64,000 bases of DNA from Allokutzneria sp. NRRL B-24872 (GCF_002155965.1 NZ_MUMH01000069.1:1-64000); one strand, 5' to 3'. Counted from the stretch's first letter, positions 27,143 through 37,151 are shown. Notes: a model not told the origin generated them from the letters alone. Numbers and translations: made by a program.

Positions 27143-29575
27143 TCAGCCCTCCCGAGGCGTGTACATGGCGCACAGGCGGTCCAGCAGCGGATCGTCGGCC
27201 AGCTCCTCCGGCACCCGGGGGGCGCACGAGAGCAGCAGGTGGAAGCCGAGGTCGTCGGCGATCGGCAGCAGCGGGCTCAGCCAGGACAGGCCGACCGGGC
27301 CCGAGCCCACGCCGTCGTAGTCGTCGACGACCAGGTACAGGTCGGGCCCGCTCCACCAGCTGCGCTCGCGGACCGCTTCGGCGGGCACCTCAACCGAGGG
27401 CAGCCTGTTGCGCAGCAGGGCGTGCAGGTCGCGCAACATCTCCGCGCCCGTCTCCGGGTCGTCCGCGTAGCCGACGAGGTGGTCGCCCAGCTCCTCGGCG
27501 GTGTCGCGCAGCTCGCTGCGGTAGTCGAAGAGCAGCACCTTGCTCTGCGTCGCCGGGTGCCGCTGCGTGACCTCGCGCATCAGCGCGCGCAGCAATCCAG
27601 TGCGCTCCGGCCCGGCCTCGCCGAACACCGCGAAGTGCGGGTTCTCCGCCGGGTCCCAGGTCACCGTGGCCCGCGTCAGCGGAGCGGGAGGCTCCGGCTC
27701 CGGCTCCGGCAGCGGTTCCGGTTCGGGCAGCGGCGGTTCCTCGACGGTGACGGCGGGCTGCGGGGACACCGCGCTGAACCGCGACAGGGTCGCCGCGAGC
27801 GTCGGCAGATCGGGGCAGCCCTGGATGCGCGGGCGCGCGACCTGGATGTCGTGACCACCGGCCTCGACGCCCCGCCCCGCCTCGTGCAGCTCCAGGGTCG
27901 TGCCCAGCTTGGAGCGCATCTGCCGGTCGATCGCCTGCCAGCTGTCGGTCGCCAGCGCCACGTGCACGCCGTAGAGCGGCCCCGAGTCCACCAGGTGCTC
28001 CACCAGCGGGACCAGGTCGGGGAAGCGCTCGCGCAGCTGGGGCCAGCCGTCGATGAGCAGGAACACGTCCGACGGCCAGTCGTCCAGCGGCTCGCCGTGC
28101 AGCCTGCGCTGCCGCAGCACCTCGATCGACTCGATGCCCGCCGCGGAGAACAGCGCCTCCCGCGAGCGCAGCACCTGCCCTGCCCGGTACACCAGCTCGG
28201 TGACCTGCTCGGGCTCCTCGCCGTTCGCGGCGCCCAGGACGTTGCCCAGCCCGCGCAGCGTGCTCAGCGGCCCAGCACCCGGATCGAGGTCCACCAGCAG
28301 GCATCCGACCTGGTCAGCGGGGTGGCGCAAGGCCAGTGAGGCCAGCAGCGCGCACAGCGCCGTCGAGGTGCCCGAGCCCGGCTGCCCGTAGGCGGCCAGG
28401 TGCCCGTGCGGCCCCGCGAAGTCGAACAGCAGCGAGTAGTGCGCCAGCGCCCCGGGATCGTCGAGCACGCCGATCGGCGTGGACAGCCGCTCCTGCGGGG
28501 AGAAGTGCGTGTGCTTGGCCAGCAACCGCCCGTCGTCGGTGATCACCAGCGGGTAGAGCACGGTGTCCAGGTCGTGCGGGGCGGGCGGGGGCAGCCACGC
28601 GGTCGGCGGCGGCGGGCTCCATCCGGCCAGCGTCCTGACCAGCCGCGACGCCGAAGAGCCGCTGGTGAGGGCCTGGAACTCGGTCATCCCGGTCATGCCG
28701 GTGCGCAGGAACCCGGTGCCGGGCTCGATCCTGGCCGCGTCGTGCGTGCCGAGCGCGATCCGCGAGGTCTCCTCGTCGGTGGTGCGCAGGGCGATCCGCC
28801 ACGCCAGGTGGCTGTAGAGGCCGCGGAACTGCTCGGTGTCGATCTCGTTGGTGCTCAGCACCAGGTGCAGCCCGCCGCGCGGACCGGCCTTGGCCGCCCA
28901 CAGCAGCGTCTCGCGCAGCGCGGGATCGGCCGCCAGCACGTCGTAGCCCGCCACCGCGCAGACGATCGCGGGCAGCTGCGGCAGGTTGTCCCCGGCCTGG
29001 ATCGCCTCCTGGTAGTCCAGGAACCTCGGGTGGCCGCCGTCCAGCTGGAGCTGGTGCCTGCGGTCCACCTCGCCCTGCAACTGCTCGGTCATCCTGCGCC
29101 GCTGCCGCGGGTCGTGCGCCAGGTCGAGCGCGGTGCCGAGCACGTGCGGCAGCCCGGCCACCTCCTCCAGCTCCGGCGCGCCCCGGTGCCCGAGCAGCAC
29201 GAAGTTCACGGCCTCCGGCGGGTGCGTCAGGGCCAGCCCGAGCAGCACGTCGCGCAGCAGCTCGTCGCGGCCGCTCCCGTCCGCGCCGACGATCAGGCCG
29301 TGCGGGCCGAAACCGCCCGCCTCCACCTGCTTCAGGTCCAGCACCACCGGCGCCCCGGCCGGGTCGAGCCCGATCGGCGCGCGCAGCCTGCGGTCGTAGG
29401 GGCGCGGCGGCCACGCGGGCTGCGGGTGCAACGCCTCGATCCCCGGCACGCCGAGCATGCGCAACAGCTCGGGAGCGGGACCGGGCGCGGGCGCCTGCGG
29501 CTCCGGCGCGGGGTCCCACTGCTGGGGTTCGGCGGCCATGGGGTGATCGCGCATGGGGACGGTCTCGGGGTTCAT
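27143..29575 (-). CDS. EccC-like triple-ATPase-domain protein, P-loops degenerate
   Basis: 810-aa soluble FtsK/SpoIIIE-type protein with three EccC-like domains. The nucleotide loops read GADGSGRD, GQPGSGTS and GEAGPERT, so none keeps the Walker A Gly-Lys-Thr/Ser. The second and third Walker-B-like strands are VFLLIDGW and LYLVVDDYD. A Pro-rich N-terminus (about 30 residues) and a Pro/Glu linker (PPLPEPEPLPEPEPEPP) before the last domain are notable. No transmembrane segment, unlike EccC or EccCa. ATGA overlap with its paralogue upstream. Probably a structural or regulatory partner rather than an ATPase. Confidence 0.82.
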   Translation of the reverse strand: MNPETVPMRDHPMAAEPQQWDPAPEPQAPAPGPAPELLRMLGVPGIEALHPQPAWPPRPYDRRLRAPIGLDPAGAPVVLDLKQVEAGGFGPHGLIVGADGSGRDELLRDVLLGLALTHPPEAVNFVLLGHRGAPELEEVAGLPHVLGTALDLAHDPRQRRRMTEQLQGEVDRRHQLQLDGGHPRFLDYQEAIQAGDNLPQLPAIVCAVAGYDVLAADPALRETLLWAAKAGPRGGLHLVLSTNEIDTEQFRGLYSHLAWRIALRTTDEETSRIALGTHDAARIEPGTGFLRTGMTGMTEFQALTSGSSASRLVRTLAGWSPPPPTAWLPPPAPHDLDTVLYPLVITDDGRLLAKHTHFSPQERLSTPIGVLDDPGALAHYSLLFDFAGPHGHLAAYGQPGSGTSTALCALLASLALRHPADQVGCLLVDLDPGAGPLSTLRGLGNVLGAANGEEPEQVTELVYRAGQVLRSREALFSAAGIESIEVLRQRRLHGEPLDDWPSDVFLLIDGWPQLRERFPDLVPLVEHLVDSGPLYGVHVALATDSWQAIDRQMRSKLGTTLELHEAGRGVEAGGHDIQVARPRIQGCPDLPTLAATLSRFSAVSPQPAVTVEEPPLPEPEPLPEPEPEPPAPLTRATVTWDPAENPHFAVFGEAGPERTGLLRALMREVTQRHPATQSKVLLFDYRSELRDTAEELGDHLVGYADDPETGAEMLRDLHALLRNRLPSVEVPAEAVRERSWWSGPDLYLVVDDYDGVGSGPVGLSWLSPLLPIADDLGFHLLLSCAPRVPEELADDPLLDRLCAMYTPREG

Positions 29576-32199
29576 CGCAGTGCGTCCTCCTCCGCGAGCG
29601 GCGGTTGCCAGACGGCGTCGGTGTCGCACGCGGTCTGCACCAGCGTCGAGTTGCCGTCCGGGCCGATGAGCACCGCGCGGCCCGGCGGCAGCGGGCTCGG
29701 CGCGACCGGCCCGAACAGCGGGCCTTCCTGCGGGTCACCGGAGAGCAGCACGCCGGTCGCCCCGGCCGCGCGCACGGCGGTGAGGATCGGCCCGGAGTGC
29801 GCCTTCGCCGCGCCCGCCGTCGAGCGCGCGAGCACCACGTGCAGCCCGATCCGCCCGCCCTCGGGCAGCAGCGGCAGCAGGGGCAGCAGCGGGTCGTGCG
29901 TCGGGCCGCTGAGGTGGTCGTAATCGTCCACGATCAGGAAGATCTCCGGTCCCGCCCAGCCCTGCCCGGTGCCCTCGGCCGCCGCCGTGTCCGCCGCCGC
30001 CAGGCGCGCGCTCATCGCGGTGCACAGGTCCTCGACGATCGGTTGCAGCGACTCCGGGTTGGGCGCGAAACCGGCCAGGTGGTTGCCGAGCTTGGTCGGC
30101 AGGTCGGCCAGCCCGCCCCGGTGGTCGGTCAGCACGATCCGCGCCGCCCCGGGATCGCAGTTCTCCGCGATGCCCAGCATGAGCAGGCGCAGCAGGTTGG
30201 TCCGGCCGCTGCCCGGCTCGCCGTAGATCAGCATGTGCGCGGTGCCGAACGGGTCCAGCGACACCGGCGCCAGCGCCTCGTCGACGCCGATCGGGAACGC
30301 CGAGCCCGGCGCGGGCGGCAGCTGCTCCGGGCGCACCAGCGTCGGCATCGGCTCCAGCCTCGGCACGCTCATCCCGGTGCCGAACTGGCTGATCAGCGCG
30401 CAGGTCTCGGCGGGCGTCGACGTCCTCGGCAGCACCGGAGCGGCCAGCTGGAAGTGCCTGGGCACCCCGGCGGCGCCGTCCGGTCTCGGGTCGAGCAGCA
30501 CGCCCCGGCCCGGCACGTCCAGCGGCACCTGCTCGGCCAGCCTCGGCTCCACCAGCGAGCTCTGCGGCTCGTCCAGGCGCAGTTCCAGGCGGGTCGGCAC
30601 CAGCTCCACCAGCTGCGGGGGCAGGGCGGCCCAGCGGTCGGTGGTGAACACCAGGTGCACGCCGACCAGCGACCCGCGCGTGGCCAGCTTCAGCAACGCC
30701 GCCTCGGCGCCCGGGTGCTCGTGCAGCAGGCGCGGCGCGTTGTCGATCACCAGGAAGATCTCGCGGGGCAGCGGGCCCTGCTCGCCGGCCTCCAGCAGCT
30801 GCCGGAACCCCGTCGGCGAGTTCACGCCGTTGGCCCGGCACAGCTCCGTGCGCGCACGCGCGATCCTCGTCAGTTCGCCGAGCACGCGGCGCACCAGACC
30901 GGCGTCCTCCGGCCCGGACACCGTGGCGGTGTGCGGCAGCCCGTCCAGCTCGGCGAGCGCGCCACCGTCGAAGTCCAGGCAGTAGAACCCGGCCTCGCGA
31001 GGGGTGTGGGTGACCGCGAGCGTGGTCAGCAGCGTCAGCAGCGCGGTGCTCGTGCCCGAACCCGACCGCCCGCACAGCGCGAGGTGCCCGCCACCGCGCG
31101 CCAGGTCCAGCTCCAGCCGGGGCAGCTCCCCGTCCGGGCCGCTCACGTGGTGGTCCAGCCTGCCGAGCGGCACGCTCATCCGACCCGGCTGCCACTGGTC
31201 CGTGGACAGCCCGCGCTCCGGGTCGATCGACAGCCAGCCGACGACCTCGGCCAGCGGCATCGGCCGCAGCGGCGGCGGCCACAGCGCCCTCGGCCGGGGT
31301 GGGGCCCAGCTGGCCACTCGGTCGGCCACCGGCTGCACCAGTCCGGACTGGTCAGGGGCCTGGAACAGCACGGTCCCGCCGACCGGGCCGGTCAGCAGGC
31401 CCGCACCGGGCGGCAGGCCGTAGGCGTCCTCGGTGCCCAGCAGCATCCGCGATTCGGCCGGGGAGGAGGTGCTGAGCACGATCCGGCAGGACAGGCTGCG
31501 CTCCAGCCCGCCGAGCGCGCCGGGGTCCAGCCGCTCGCCGGAGACCAGCAGGTGCATGCCCAGCGCCTCGCCCTGCTCGGCCAGCCGCAGCAGCGCGTCG
31601 CGCACTTCGAGGGACTGGCCGACCAGCGCGTCGTAGTGGTCGACGGCGATCACCATCGGCCGCATCGGCTGCTGCTGGGCGGCCTTGCGGGCCTGGTTGT
31701 ACTCCTCCATGCTGCGCGCGCCCAGCGCCCCCATCCAGCCCAGCCGCTCATCGGCCAGCCAGTGCAGGAACCGCCCCAGCCTGGCGAACAGGCTCGGGTC
31801 GATGTCGAAGCGCGCGGGGTGCGGCGGGTACTGGCCGACGACGCCGAGCACCTGCGGCAGCCGCTCCAACCCTCGGAAGGAGCCGCCGAGGTGGTCCACG
31901 AGCAGCAGTTCCAGCTGCGCGGGGTGGTGGTGCACGGCGAGGCCGAGCACCAGCGAGCGCAGCAGCTCCGTCTTGCCGGAGCCCGCCGCGCCCACGAGCA
32001 GCGCGTGCGGTCCGTTGCCGCCGTGGTGGCTGGGGTTGAGGTCCAGCGTCACCGGGGTGCCGCCGCCGTCGAAGCCGATCGGCACCCGCAGCATCCGCTC
32101 GGGCGGGCGCGCCGCCCAGCACCGCTCCGGGTCGAGCTGGTCAACGCCGACCACGGCCTGCTGGCGCGGGGGCTCCGCCTCTGCTGCGCCGGTCATCAC
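29572..32199 (-). CDS. EccC-like triple-ATPase-domain protein with one intact P-loop
   Basis: 875-aa soluble paralogue of the following gene. Domain 1 (about residues 33-300) has a canonical Walker A, GAAGSGKT at 70-77, and a Walker-B-like MVIAVDHYD. Domain 2 has GRSGSGTS at about 377 with IFLVIDN at about 481. Domain 3 has GEPGSGRT at about 660 with IFLIVDDYD. The three-domain order is that of EccC of type VII secretion, but the membrane anchor and DUF690-like stalk are missing. First of a two-gene operon; a TCCACAGTGG motif lies 40 bp upstream. Confidence 0.85.
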   Translation of the reverse strand: MMTGAAEAEPPRQQAVVGVDQLDPERCWAARPPERMLRVPIGFDGGGTPVTLDLNPSHHGGNGPHALLVGAAGSGKTELLRSLVLGLAVHHHPAQLELLLVDHLGGSFRGLERLPQVLGVVGQYPPHPARFDIDPSLFARLGRFLHWLADERLGWMGALGARSMEEYNQARKAAQQQPMRPMVIAVDHYDALVGQSLEVRDALLRLAEQGEALGMHLLVSGERLDPGALGGLERSLSCRIVLSTSSPAESRMLLGTEDAYGLPPGAGLLTGPVGGTVLFQAPDQSGLVQPVADRVASWAPPRPRALWPPPLRPMPLAEVVGWLSIDPERGLSTDQWQPGRMSVPLGRLDHHVSGPDGELPRLELDLARGGGHLALCGRSGSGTSTALLTLLTTLAVTHTPREAGFYCLDFDGGALAELDGLPHTATVSGPEDAGLVRRVLGELTRIARARTELCRANGVNSPTGFRQLLEAGEQGPLPREIFLVIDNAPRLLHEHPGAEAALLKLATRGSLVGVHLVFTTDRWAALPPQLVELVPTRLELRLDEPQSSLVEPRLAEQVPLDVPGRGVLLDPRPDGAAGVPRHFQLAAPVLPRTSTPAETCALISQFGTGMSVPRLEPMPTLVRPEQLPPAPGSAFPIGVDEALAPVSLDPFGTAHMLIYGEPGSGRTNLLRLLMLGIAENCDPGAARIVLTDHRGGLADLPTKLGNHLAGFAPNPESLQPIVEDLCTAMSARLAAADTAAAEGTGQGWAGPEIFLIVDDYDHLSGPTHDPLLPLLPLLPEGGRIGLHVVLARSTAGAAKAHSGPILTAVRAAGATGVLLSGDPQEGPLFGPVAPSPLPPGRAVLIGPDGNSTLVQTACDTDAVWQPPLAEEDALR

Positions 32200-32342
32200 A
32201 GTCCTCCGGGGAAGGGGCGCCTGCGCTGCCGGGCATCATCCACAGTGGCCAGACGGCCACCCACCCGGATCAGCTTTCGTTGGCATTTCACTGATTTCTG
32301 GTTCCGAGCAACCCGGCACCGGGGAGCTACCGTCTCTAGAGC

Positions 32343-32822
32343 ATGAGACGCATTGCAACCGTAGTCGGCACCGGAGCACTGTTGCTCGCCATGGCGGCGT
32401 GTGGCTCGGAGGTGGGTTTCGGCGGCCAGCCGTCGAACCAGCCTCCCGCGTCCAGTACTCCTGGTCAGCCGACCTCCGAACCGAACATCGCCATCCCGAA
32501 GCCGCCGGAGGGCGGCACCGCGATCGCGGACAAGCAGCTCGATCCGGCCAGCCAGGACATGGACGGCTACAAGCGCCTGGTCTGGACGAAGGACCAGGGC
32601 GCCACGGTCGGCACCTACGGCCGCGAAGGCGGCTGCAGCAAGGTCACCGGCGAGGCCGTCGAGCAGACGGACAAGAGCGTCAAGCTCCTGCTGACCGAGA
32701 CGGTTCCGGCCAAGCCCCAGGCGTGCACGATGGACATGCGCTACCCCCCGGTCGAGGTCAAGTTGGCCAAGCCGCTGGGTGATCGCATGGTCACCGTGGA
32801 ACAGAAGACCGAGAAGAAGTAA
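32343..32822 (+). CDS. Small secreted lipoprotein
   Basis: 159-aa protein with signal peptide and lipobox LAMAAC (Cys near residue 20), then a Pro/Ser/Thr-rich linker of about 40 residues and a compact domain with two Cys residues (EGGCSKVTG and QACTMDM) that could form a disulphide. It lies divergent to the EccC-like operon and convergent with the membrane paralogues, which makes it a possible envelope component of that locus (inference). No family recognised. Confidence 0.78.
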   Translation: MRRIATVVGTGALLLAMAACGSEVGFGGQPSNQPPASSTPGQPTSEPNIAIPKPPEGGTAIADKQLDPASQDMDGYKRLVWTKDQGATVGTYGREGGCSKVTGEAVEQTDKSVKLLLTETVPAKPQACTMDMRYPPVEVKLAKPLGDRMVTVEQKTEKK

Positions 32823-32832
32823 TGCCGCGTTG

Positions 32833-32873
32833 AGGGCGGCGCGACCGGCAGCAGGGGCCGGAAGCGCCGCCTT
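32833..32873. terminator. Bidirectional hairpin terminator
   Basis: AGGGCGGCGC pairs with GCGCCGCCTT (one G-T pair), with an inner GACCGGC/GCCGG stem, between the convergent lipoprotein and membrane protein genes. Confidence 0.75.
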
Positions 32874-32884
32874 CCGCATCTCGG

Positions 32885-34066
32885 TCACTCGCCGAACACC
32901 GCGGTCAGCGCGCCGACGGCGACGAGCAGGGTCAGCACGGTGACCAGCGTGTTGGCCCACCGCCACGGCTTCGAGCCGGACCAGAGCACTTCGGTCTCCG
33001 GCTCGGCGGGCACGCCCAGCGGCGCGAGGTCGGAGCGCATGGGCGCCACGTGCAGGTCCGTGCTGGACGCGCACACCAGCAGCGCCGCTCTGGCCACAGT
33101 GGACAGTCCCGGCCTCGGCGCGGTGATTTCCGGCGTGCCAACCTCGGCGAGCTTTTCCTTCAGCGCCAAGGCTTCCAGGCGTTCCGTCCACCGCTTCGAC
33201 CACTCCGTCAAGCTCGGTTCTCCGTGGTCCCGCTCCACCTGCGCGGCGAGATCCGCCCGCAGCGCCGCGAGAACCCGCTCCTCGCCAAGCCGGTGAAGCT
33301 CCACTGTGGACAGTCCGTCGAGCCGCGACGGCCAGCACCGCGTCAGTCCGAGTTCGAGCACGTGGTCGACCTCGTCCGGCGGTGAGTTCTCCGCGAAGAC
33401 CGTCTCCAGCATCGCTGCCGTTGCCACCCCCGCGTGCGCGATCGAGCGCAGGTCCTGCCTGGTGATCCGCAGGTCCAACGGGATGAGCGCCGCCGTGCTC
33501 TCCGGCTCCCGCTCCACACCCAAGTCGCGGAACACCGCTTCCCGCCACTCCGGCGGCACCGGACCCCAGAACGCCCCGGCCGCGTCCCACGCGATCACGA
33601 GGTCGGAGAAGTTCGGAACGTCCTCGACGTCGTCGTCCACCGGGAAGCCGTAGGAGCCGGGATCGCGACCGCTCGCCGCGATGACGCCCGCCGCCGCGGC
33701 GAGCACCGCCCTCGCCCGCAGTCCCTGTGCCACCGAGACCGCCGAGGAGTCCAGCCAGATCGCGGACACGCCGCGCGGGGTCGAGGTCTCCAGCAGGCCG
33801 ACCTTGCCGTCCTGACGCGCGAACCAGGTCATGTCCCACGGCGCGATCCCGTTGCGGCGCGTGAAGAACGCGAGCACCGCCAGCACCAGCGCCGCGACGG
33901 TGAGCACCCACCACGGCGGCGCGAACTCCGGGTTCACCACCGGCCCGAGCACCGCGCAGACCGCCGATGCGGCGAGCAGCGTCCAGCGCGCGAGGGGCAG
34001 CGCCCGGTCGCCGAACTCGCTGGAGATCGGCAGCGCGTAGGCGGGGAGCCAGGGGAACCGGTTCAC
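32885..34066 (-). CDS. Membrane protein of the EccC-like locus, paralogue A
   Basis: 393-aa protein. RFPWLP near the N-terminus is followed by two hydrophobic helices (about 28-68), a large soluble region of about 270 residues, and one C-terminal helix (about 370-390). It shares RFPWLP, CWPSRLDG (CWPSRVDG in the neighbour) and a TDLHVAPMRSDLAPLGVP-type stretch with the next gene, so the two are paralogues. No enzyme motif seen. The GTG start lacks a ribosome site; GATACT 7 nt upstream suggests a leaderless message. Two GTCCAC-type palindromes lie inside. Confidence 0.75.
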   Translation of the reverse strand: MNRFPWLPAYALPISSEFGDRALPLARWTLLAASAVCAVLGPVVNPEFAPPWWVLTVAALVLAVLAFFTRRNGIAPWDMTWFARQDGKVGLLETSTPRGVSAIWLDSSAVSVAQGLRARAVLAAAAGVIAASGRDPGSYGFPVDDDVEDVPNFSDLVIAWDAAGAFWGPVPPEWREAVFRDLGVEREPESTAALIPLDLRITRQDLRSIAHAGVATAAMLETVFAENSPPDEVDHVLELGLTRCWPSRLDGLSTVELHRLGEERVLAALRADLAAQVERDHGEPSLTEWSKRWTERLEALALKEKLAEVGTPEITAPRPGLSTVARAALLVCASSTDLHVAPMRSDLAPLGVPAEPETEVLWSGSKPWRWANTLVTVLTLLVAVGALTAVFGE

Positions 34067-34126
34067 GGTGTGGAGTATCGCCGCGCGAACCCGATCCGTC
34101 GCCTGTTTTGCCCTGCCTGAACCGGA

Positions 34127-35350
34127 TCAGGGCAGTATTGCCAACCCCGCAACGACCAGCAGCGCCCCGGTCAGCGCCAGCACCGCGTTGTCCAGCAGCC
34201 GCCAGCGCCGCGCCGACGAGCCGCGCAGCACGGGCAGCGTGGACGGCTGCTCCGGGACGCCGAGCGTGATCAGCTTGGGGCGCAAGGGAATCGTGCTCAC
34301 ATCGGTCTCCGAGGCCACCAGTCGCACGGCGACGCCCGCCGTCTCGGACAGCTCGCACCTGGTCGTGCGCACCTCGGCGGGCGGCACGCGCGGCAGCCCC
34401 CGTTCGTAGGCGATCGAGTCCAGCCGGTCCTGCCAGCGGCGCGCCCAGTGCTCGACCCGCAGCTGCTCCTCGCGGTTCTCCGCGGCCAGCTTCTCGTCCA
34501 GCGCCACCTGCAACGCGAGGTCCGCGCGCAACGAGCTGACCAGCACGGCCTCCGCCAGCTCCGGGTGTCCGTCCACTCTGGACGGCCAGCAGCGCGGATA
34601 GCCCAGCCCCAGCCGCTCGTCGGTCGCCACCGGCGCGGCGAAGTCGCCCAGCAGTTCCTCCAGCCGGTGCCCCGGCGCGATCCCGGTGGTGGCGATCGTG
34701 CGCACGTCCTCCAGCGTGATCCGGCCGCCCTGCCACTGCGGAGAGGAGTCGGAGAACCAGCTCAGCACCTGCTCGCGCGCGCGGGAGAACCGCGTGATCC
34801 CACCGCTGAGCCCGATCCTCGGCGTGAGCACCTGCCCGGCGCTGTCCCGATCGGCCAGCACCAGCTCGGCGGGCTGCGCCTGGGCGAGTGCCAGGAACTG
34901 CTCCTCCTCGGCGTCGCGGCCCGCGCAGCGCAGCAACCTGACGGCGGTCTCGCTCACCGGACGGGCGCGCTGCTCGGACAGCACGGCGGTCATCTCCGGG
35001 CCGAACCAGGTCAGCGAGCCGATCCTGGGATCGCCGGGAACGGGGTAGCCGGTGCTCAGCAGGCCGACCCGGTGCCCGTCGTTGACCGCCCAGGTCACGC
35101 CCTCCGGCACCCGGCTGTTGCGGCGGCCGAGCACCGACAGCACCGCGAGCGCCACCGCGACGGCGGGAACCGCCCACCTCGGCGGCTGCGTCCCGAACAC
35201 GCGCACGTCGACGAGGGTGGACACCAGGACGACGACCGCCAGCAGCGCCAACCTGACCAGCGGCAGCACCCGCACCGGTGTGTGGTGCAGCGCCACCGCT
35301 TCTCCTGGCAACCAGGGAAAACGGAGCCAGGACGCGGCGGGTCGAATCAT
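34127..35350 (-). CDS. Membrane protein of the EccC-like locus, paralogue B
   Basis: 407-aa paralogue of the following gene with the same layout: RFPWLP, two N-terminal helices (about 30-70), a soluble middle with CWPSRVDG, and a C-terminal helix (about 385-405). Two membrane proteins with large soluble domains beside two soluble triple-ATPases suggest a membrane platform that recruits the ATPases (inference). The ATG lies directly after a GCTGAT-N4-ATCAGC dyad. It follows the fumarase gene at 47 bp on the same strand. Confidence 0.75.
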   Translation of the reverse strand: MIRPAASWLRFPWLPGEAVALHHTPVRVLPLVRLALLAVVVLVSTLVDVRVFGTQPPRWAVPAVAVALAVLSVLGRRNSRVPEGVTWAVNDGHRVGLLSTGYPVPGDPRIGSLTWFGPEMTAVLSEQRARPVSETAVRLLRCAGRDAEEEQFLALAQAQPAELVLADRDSAGQVLTPRIGLSGGITRFSRAREQVLSWFSDSSPQWQGGRITLEDVRTIATTGIAPGHRLEELLGDFAAPVATDERLGLGYPRCWPSRVDGHPELAEAVLVSSLRADLALQVALDEKLAAENREEQLRVEHWARRWQDRLDSIAYERGLPRVPPAEVRTTRCELSETAGVAVRLVASETDVSTIPLRPKLITLGVPEQPSTLPVLRGSSARRWRLLDNAVLALTGALLVVAGLAILP

Positions 35351-35366
35351 GCTGATCAGTATCAGC
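35351..35366 (-). promoter_or_regulatory. Dyad covering the ribosome-binding region
   Basis: GCTGAT-CAGT-ATCAGC abuts the start codon of the membrane protein gene. As a hairpin or operator it would block initiation; no other Shine-Dalgarno is visible. Confidence 0.4.
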
Positions 35367-35397
35367 GCTCTCGCTCAACCCGCCTCCTCAGAGACTC

Positions 35398-37062
35398 TTA
35401 TTTCCGGAAGGAGATGCGCAGCGTCGGCTGCGAGGTGCCCGCGAAGAAGTCCTCACCCTTGTCGTCGACGACGATGAACGCGGGGAAGTCCTCGACCTCG
35501 ATCTTCCACACGGCCTCCATGCCGAGCTCCGGGTACTCCAGGACCTCGACCTTGCGGATGCAGTCCTGTGCCAGCCTGGCCGCCGGACCGCCGATGGAGC
35601 CCAGGTAGAAGCCGCCGTGCGCCTGGCACGCCTCGGTGACCTGCTTGGAGCGGTTGCCCTTGGCCAGCATCACCAGCGAGCCGCCTGCCGCCTGGAACTG
35701 CTCGACGTAGGAGTCCATCCGCCCGGCCGTGGTGGGGCCGAACGAACCGGACGCGTAGCCCTCCGGCGTCTTGGCCGGACCGGCGTAGTACACGGGGTGG
35801 TCTCGAAGGTACTGCGGCATCTCGCCGCCCGCGTCGAGCAGATCCTTGATCTTGGCGTGCGCGATGTCGCGCGCCACCACCAGCGGACCGGTCAGCGACA
35901 GCCGGGTCTTCACCGGCAGCGCGGACAACCTCTCGCGGATCTCGCTCATCGGCCGGGTCAGGTCGATCTTCACGACCTCGTCGGAGAGCTGGTCGTCGGC
36001 CACCTCGGGCAGGTAGCGCGCGGGATCGCGCTCCAGCTGCTCCAGGAACACGCCGTCCGGGGTGATCTTGGCCTTGGCCTGGCGGTCGGCCGAGCAGGAC
36101 ACCGCGATGCCGACCGGGCAGGACGCGCCGTGCCTCGGCAGCCGGATGACCCGGACGTCGTGGCAGAAGTACTTGCCGCCGAACTGCGCGCCGATGCCGA
36201 ACTGCCTGGTCATCTCCAGGACCTGCTGTTCGAGGTCGACGTCGCGGAAGGCGTGCCCGGTCGCGGAGCCCTCGGTGGGCAGCGTGTCCAGGTAGCGCGC
36301 CGAGGCGAGCTTGGCGACCTTCAGGTTGTGCTCGGCCGAGGTGCCGCCGACGACGATCGCCAGGTGGTACGGCGGGCACGCGGCGGTGCCGAGGCTGCGC
36401 AGCTTCTCGTCGAGGAACTTCGCCAGGCGCGAAGGGTTCAGCAGCGCCTTCGTCTCCTGGTAGAGGAAGGTCTTGTTGGCGCTGCCGCCGCCCTTGGCCA
36501 TGAACAGGAACTCGTAGTACGGGTCGGTGCCGGGCTTGCTGAACAGCTCGATCTGCGCGGGCAGGTTGGTGCCCGTGTTGCGCTCGTCCCAGAAGGTGAT
36601 CGGGGCCAGCTGCGAGTACCGCAGGTTCAGCTCCTGGTAGGCGTCGAAGATGCCCCTGGACAGGGCCTTCTCGTCCTCGCCCCCGGTGAGCACGCTCTCG
36701 GTGCGCTTGCCCATCACGATCGCGGTGCCGGTGTCCTGGCACATCGGCAGCACCCCGCCCGCGGCGATGCAGGCGTTGCGCAGCAGGTCCATCGCGACGA
36801 AGCGGTCGTTGCCGCTGGCCTCGGGGTCGTCCACGATCGCGCGCAGCTGCGCGAGGTGCGACGAGCGCAGCAGGTGCTGGATGTCCTTGATCGCCTCGCG
36901 GGCGAGCAGGGTCAGCGCCTCGGGGGCGATCTCCAGGAACCGCCTGCCCGCGGCCTCGACGACCCGGACGCCCTCGCTCGTGAGCAGGCGGTACTCCGTG
37001 TTGTCCGGCCCCAGCGGCAGCAGGTCGGTGTACTGGAACTCCGTCGTGGTGGTGGCGGTCAC
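35398..37062 (-). CDS. Fumarate hydratase, class I
   Basis: Iron-sulfur TCA-cycle enzyme of 554 aa, the usual length of the single-chain class I fumarase. Cluster ligands are visible as Cys in [11 protein letters not shown], in [13 protein letters not shown], and in the [12 protein letters not shown] region. The C-terminal beta domain follows, with [17 protein letters not shown] and [14 protein letters not shown]. The GTG start has AGGGAGC upstream. Being an Fe-S enzyme it depends on iron, which IdeR controls, though no iron box was seen here. Confidence 0.95.
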   Translation of the reverse strand: MTATTTTEFQYTDLLPLGPDNTEYRLLTSEGVRVVEAAGRRFLEIAPEALTLLAREAIKDIQHLLRSSHLAQLRAIVDDPEASGNDRFVAMDLLRNACIAAGGVLPMCQDTGTAIVMGKRTESVLTGGEDEKALSRGIFDAYQELNLRYSQLAPITFWDERNTGTNLPAQIELFSKPGTDPYYEFLFMAKGGGSANKTFLYQETKALLNPSRLAKFLDEKLRSLGTAACPPYHLAIVVGGTSAEHNLKVAKLASARYLDTLPTEGSATGHAFRDVDLEQQVLEMTRQFGIGAQFGGKYFCHDVRVIRLPRHGASCPVGIAVSCSADRQAKAKITPDGVFLEQLERDPARYLPEVADDQLSDEVVKIDLTRPMSEIRERLSALPVKTRLSLTGPLVVARDIAHAKIKDLLDAGGEMPQYLRDHPVYYAGPAKTPEGYASGSFGPTTAGRMDSYVEQFQAAGGSLVMLAKGNRSKQVTEACQAHGGFYLGSIGGPAARLAQDCIRKVEVLEYPELGMEAVWKIEVEDFPAFIVVDDKGEDFFAGTSQPTLRISFRK

Positions 37063-37151
37063 GTGGGCGTGCTCCCTTGCGCGCTTCGGGTACGCGGGGG
37101 ACGTTACCTCTAGCCGCCGACAGTCCCGTCGTGACCGGGGTGTGATGCTTC

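Noticed and set aside
27143-35350. Complete ESX/type VII secretion locus.
   Set aside because: No EccB, EccD, EccE, mycosin, WXG100 or PE/PPE-like gene was found; only EccC-like proteins are present.
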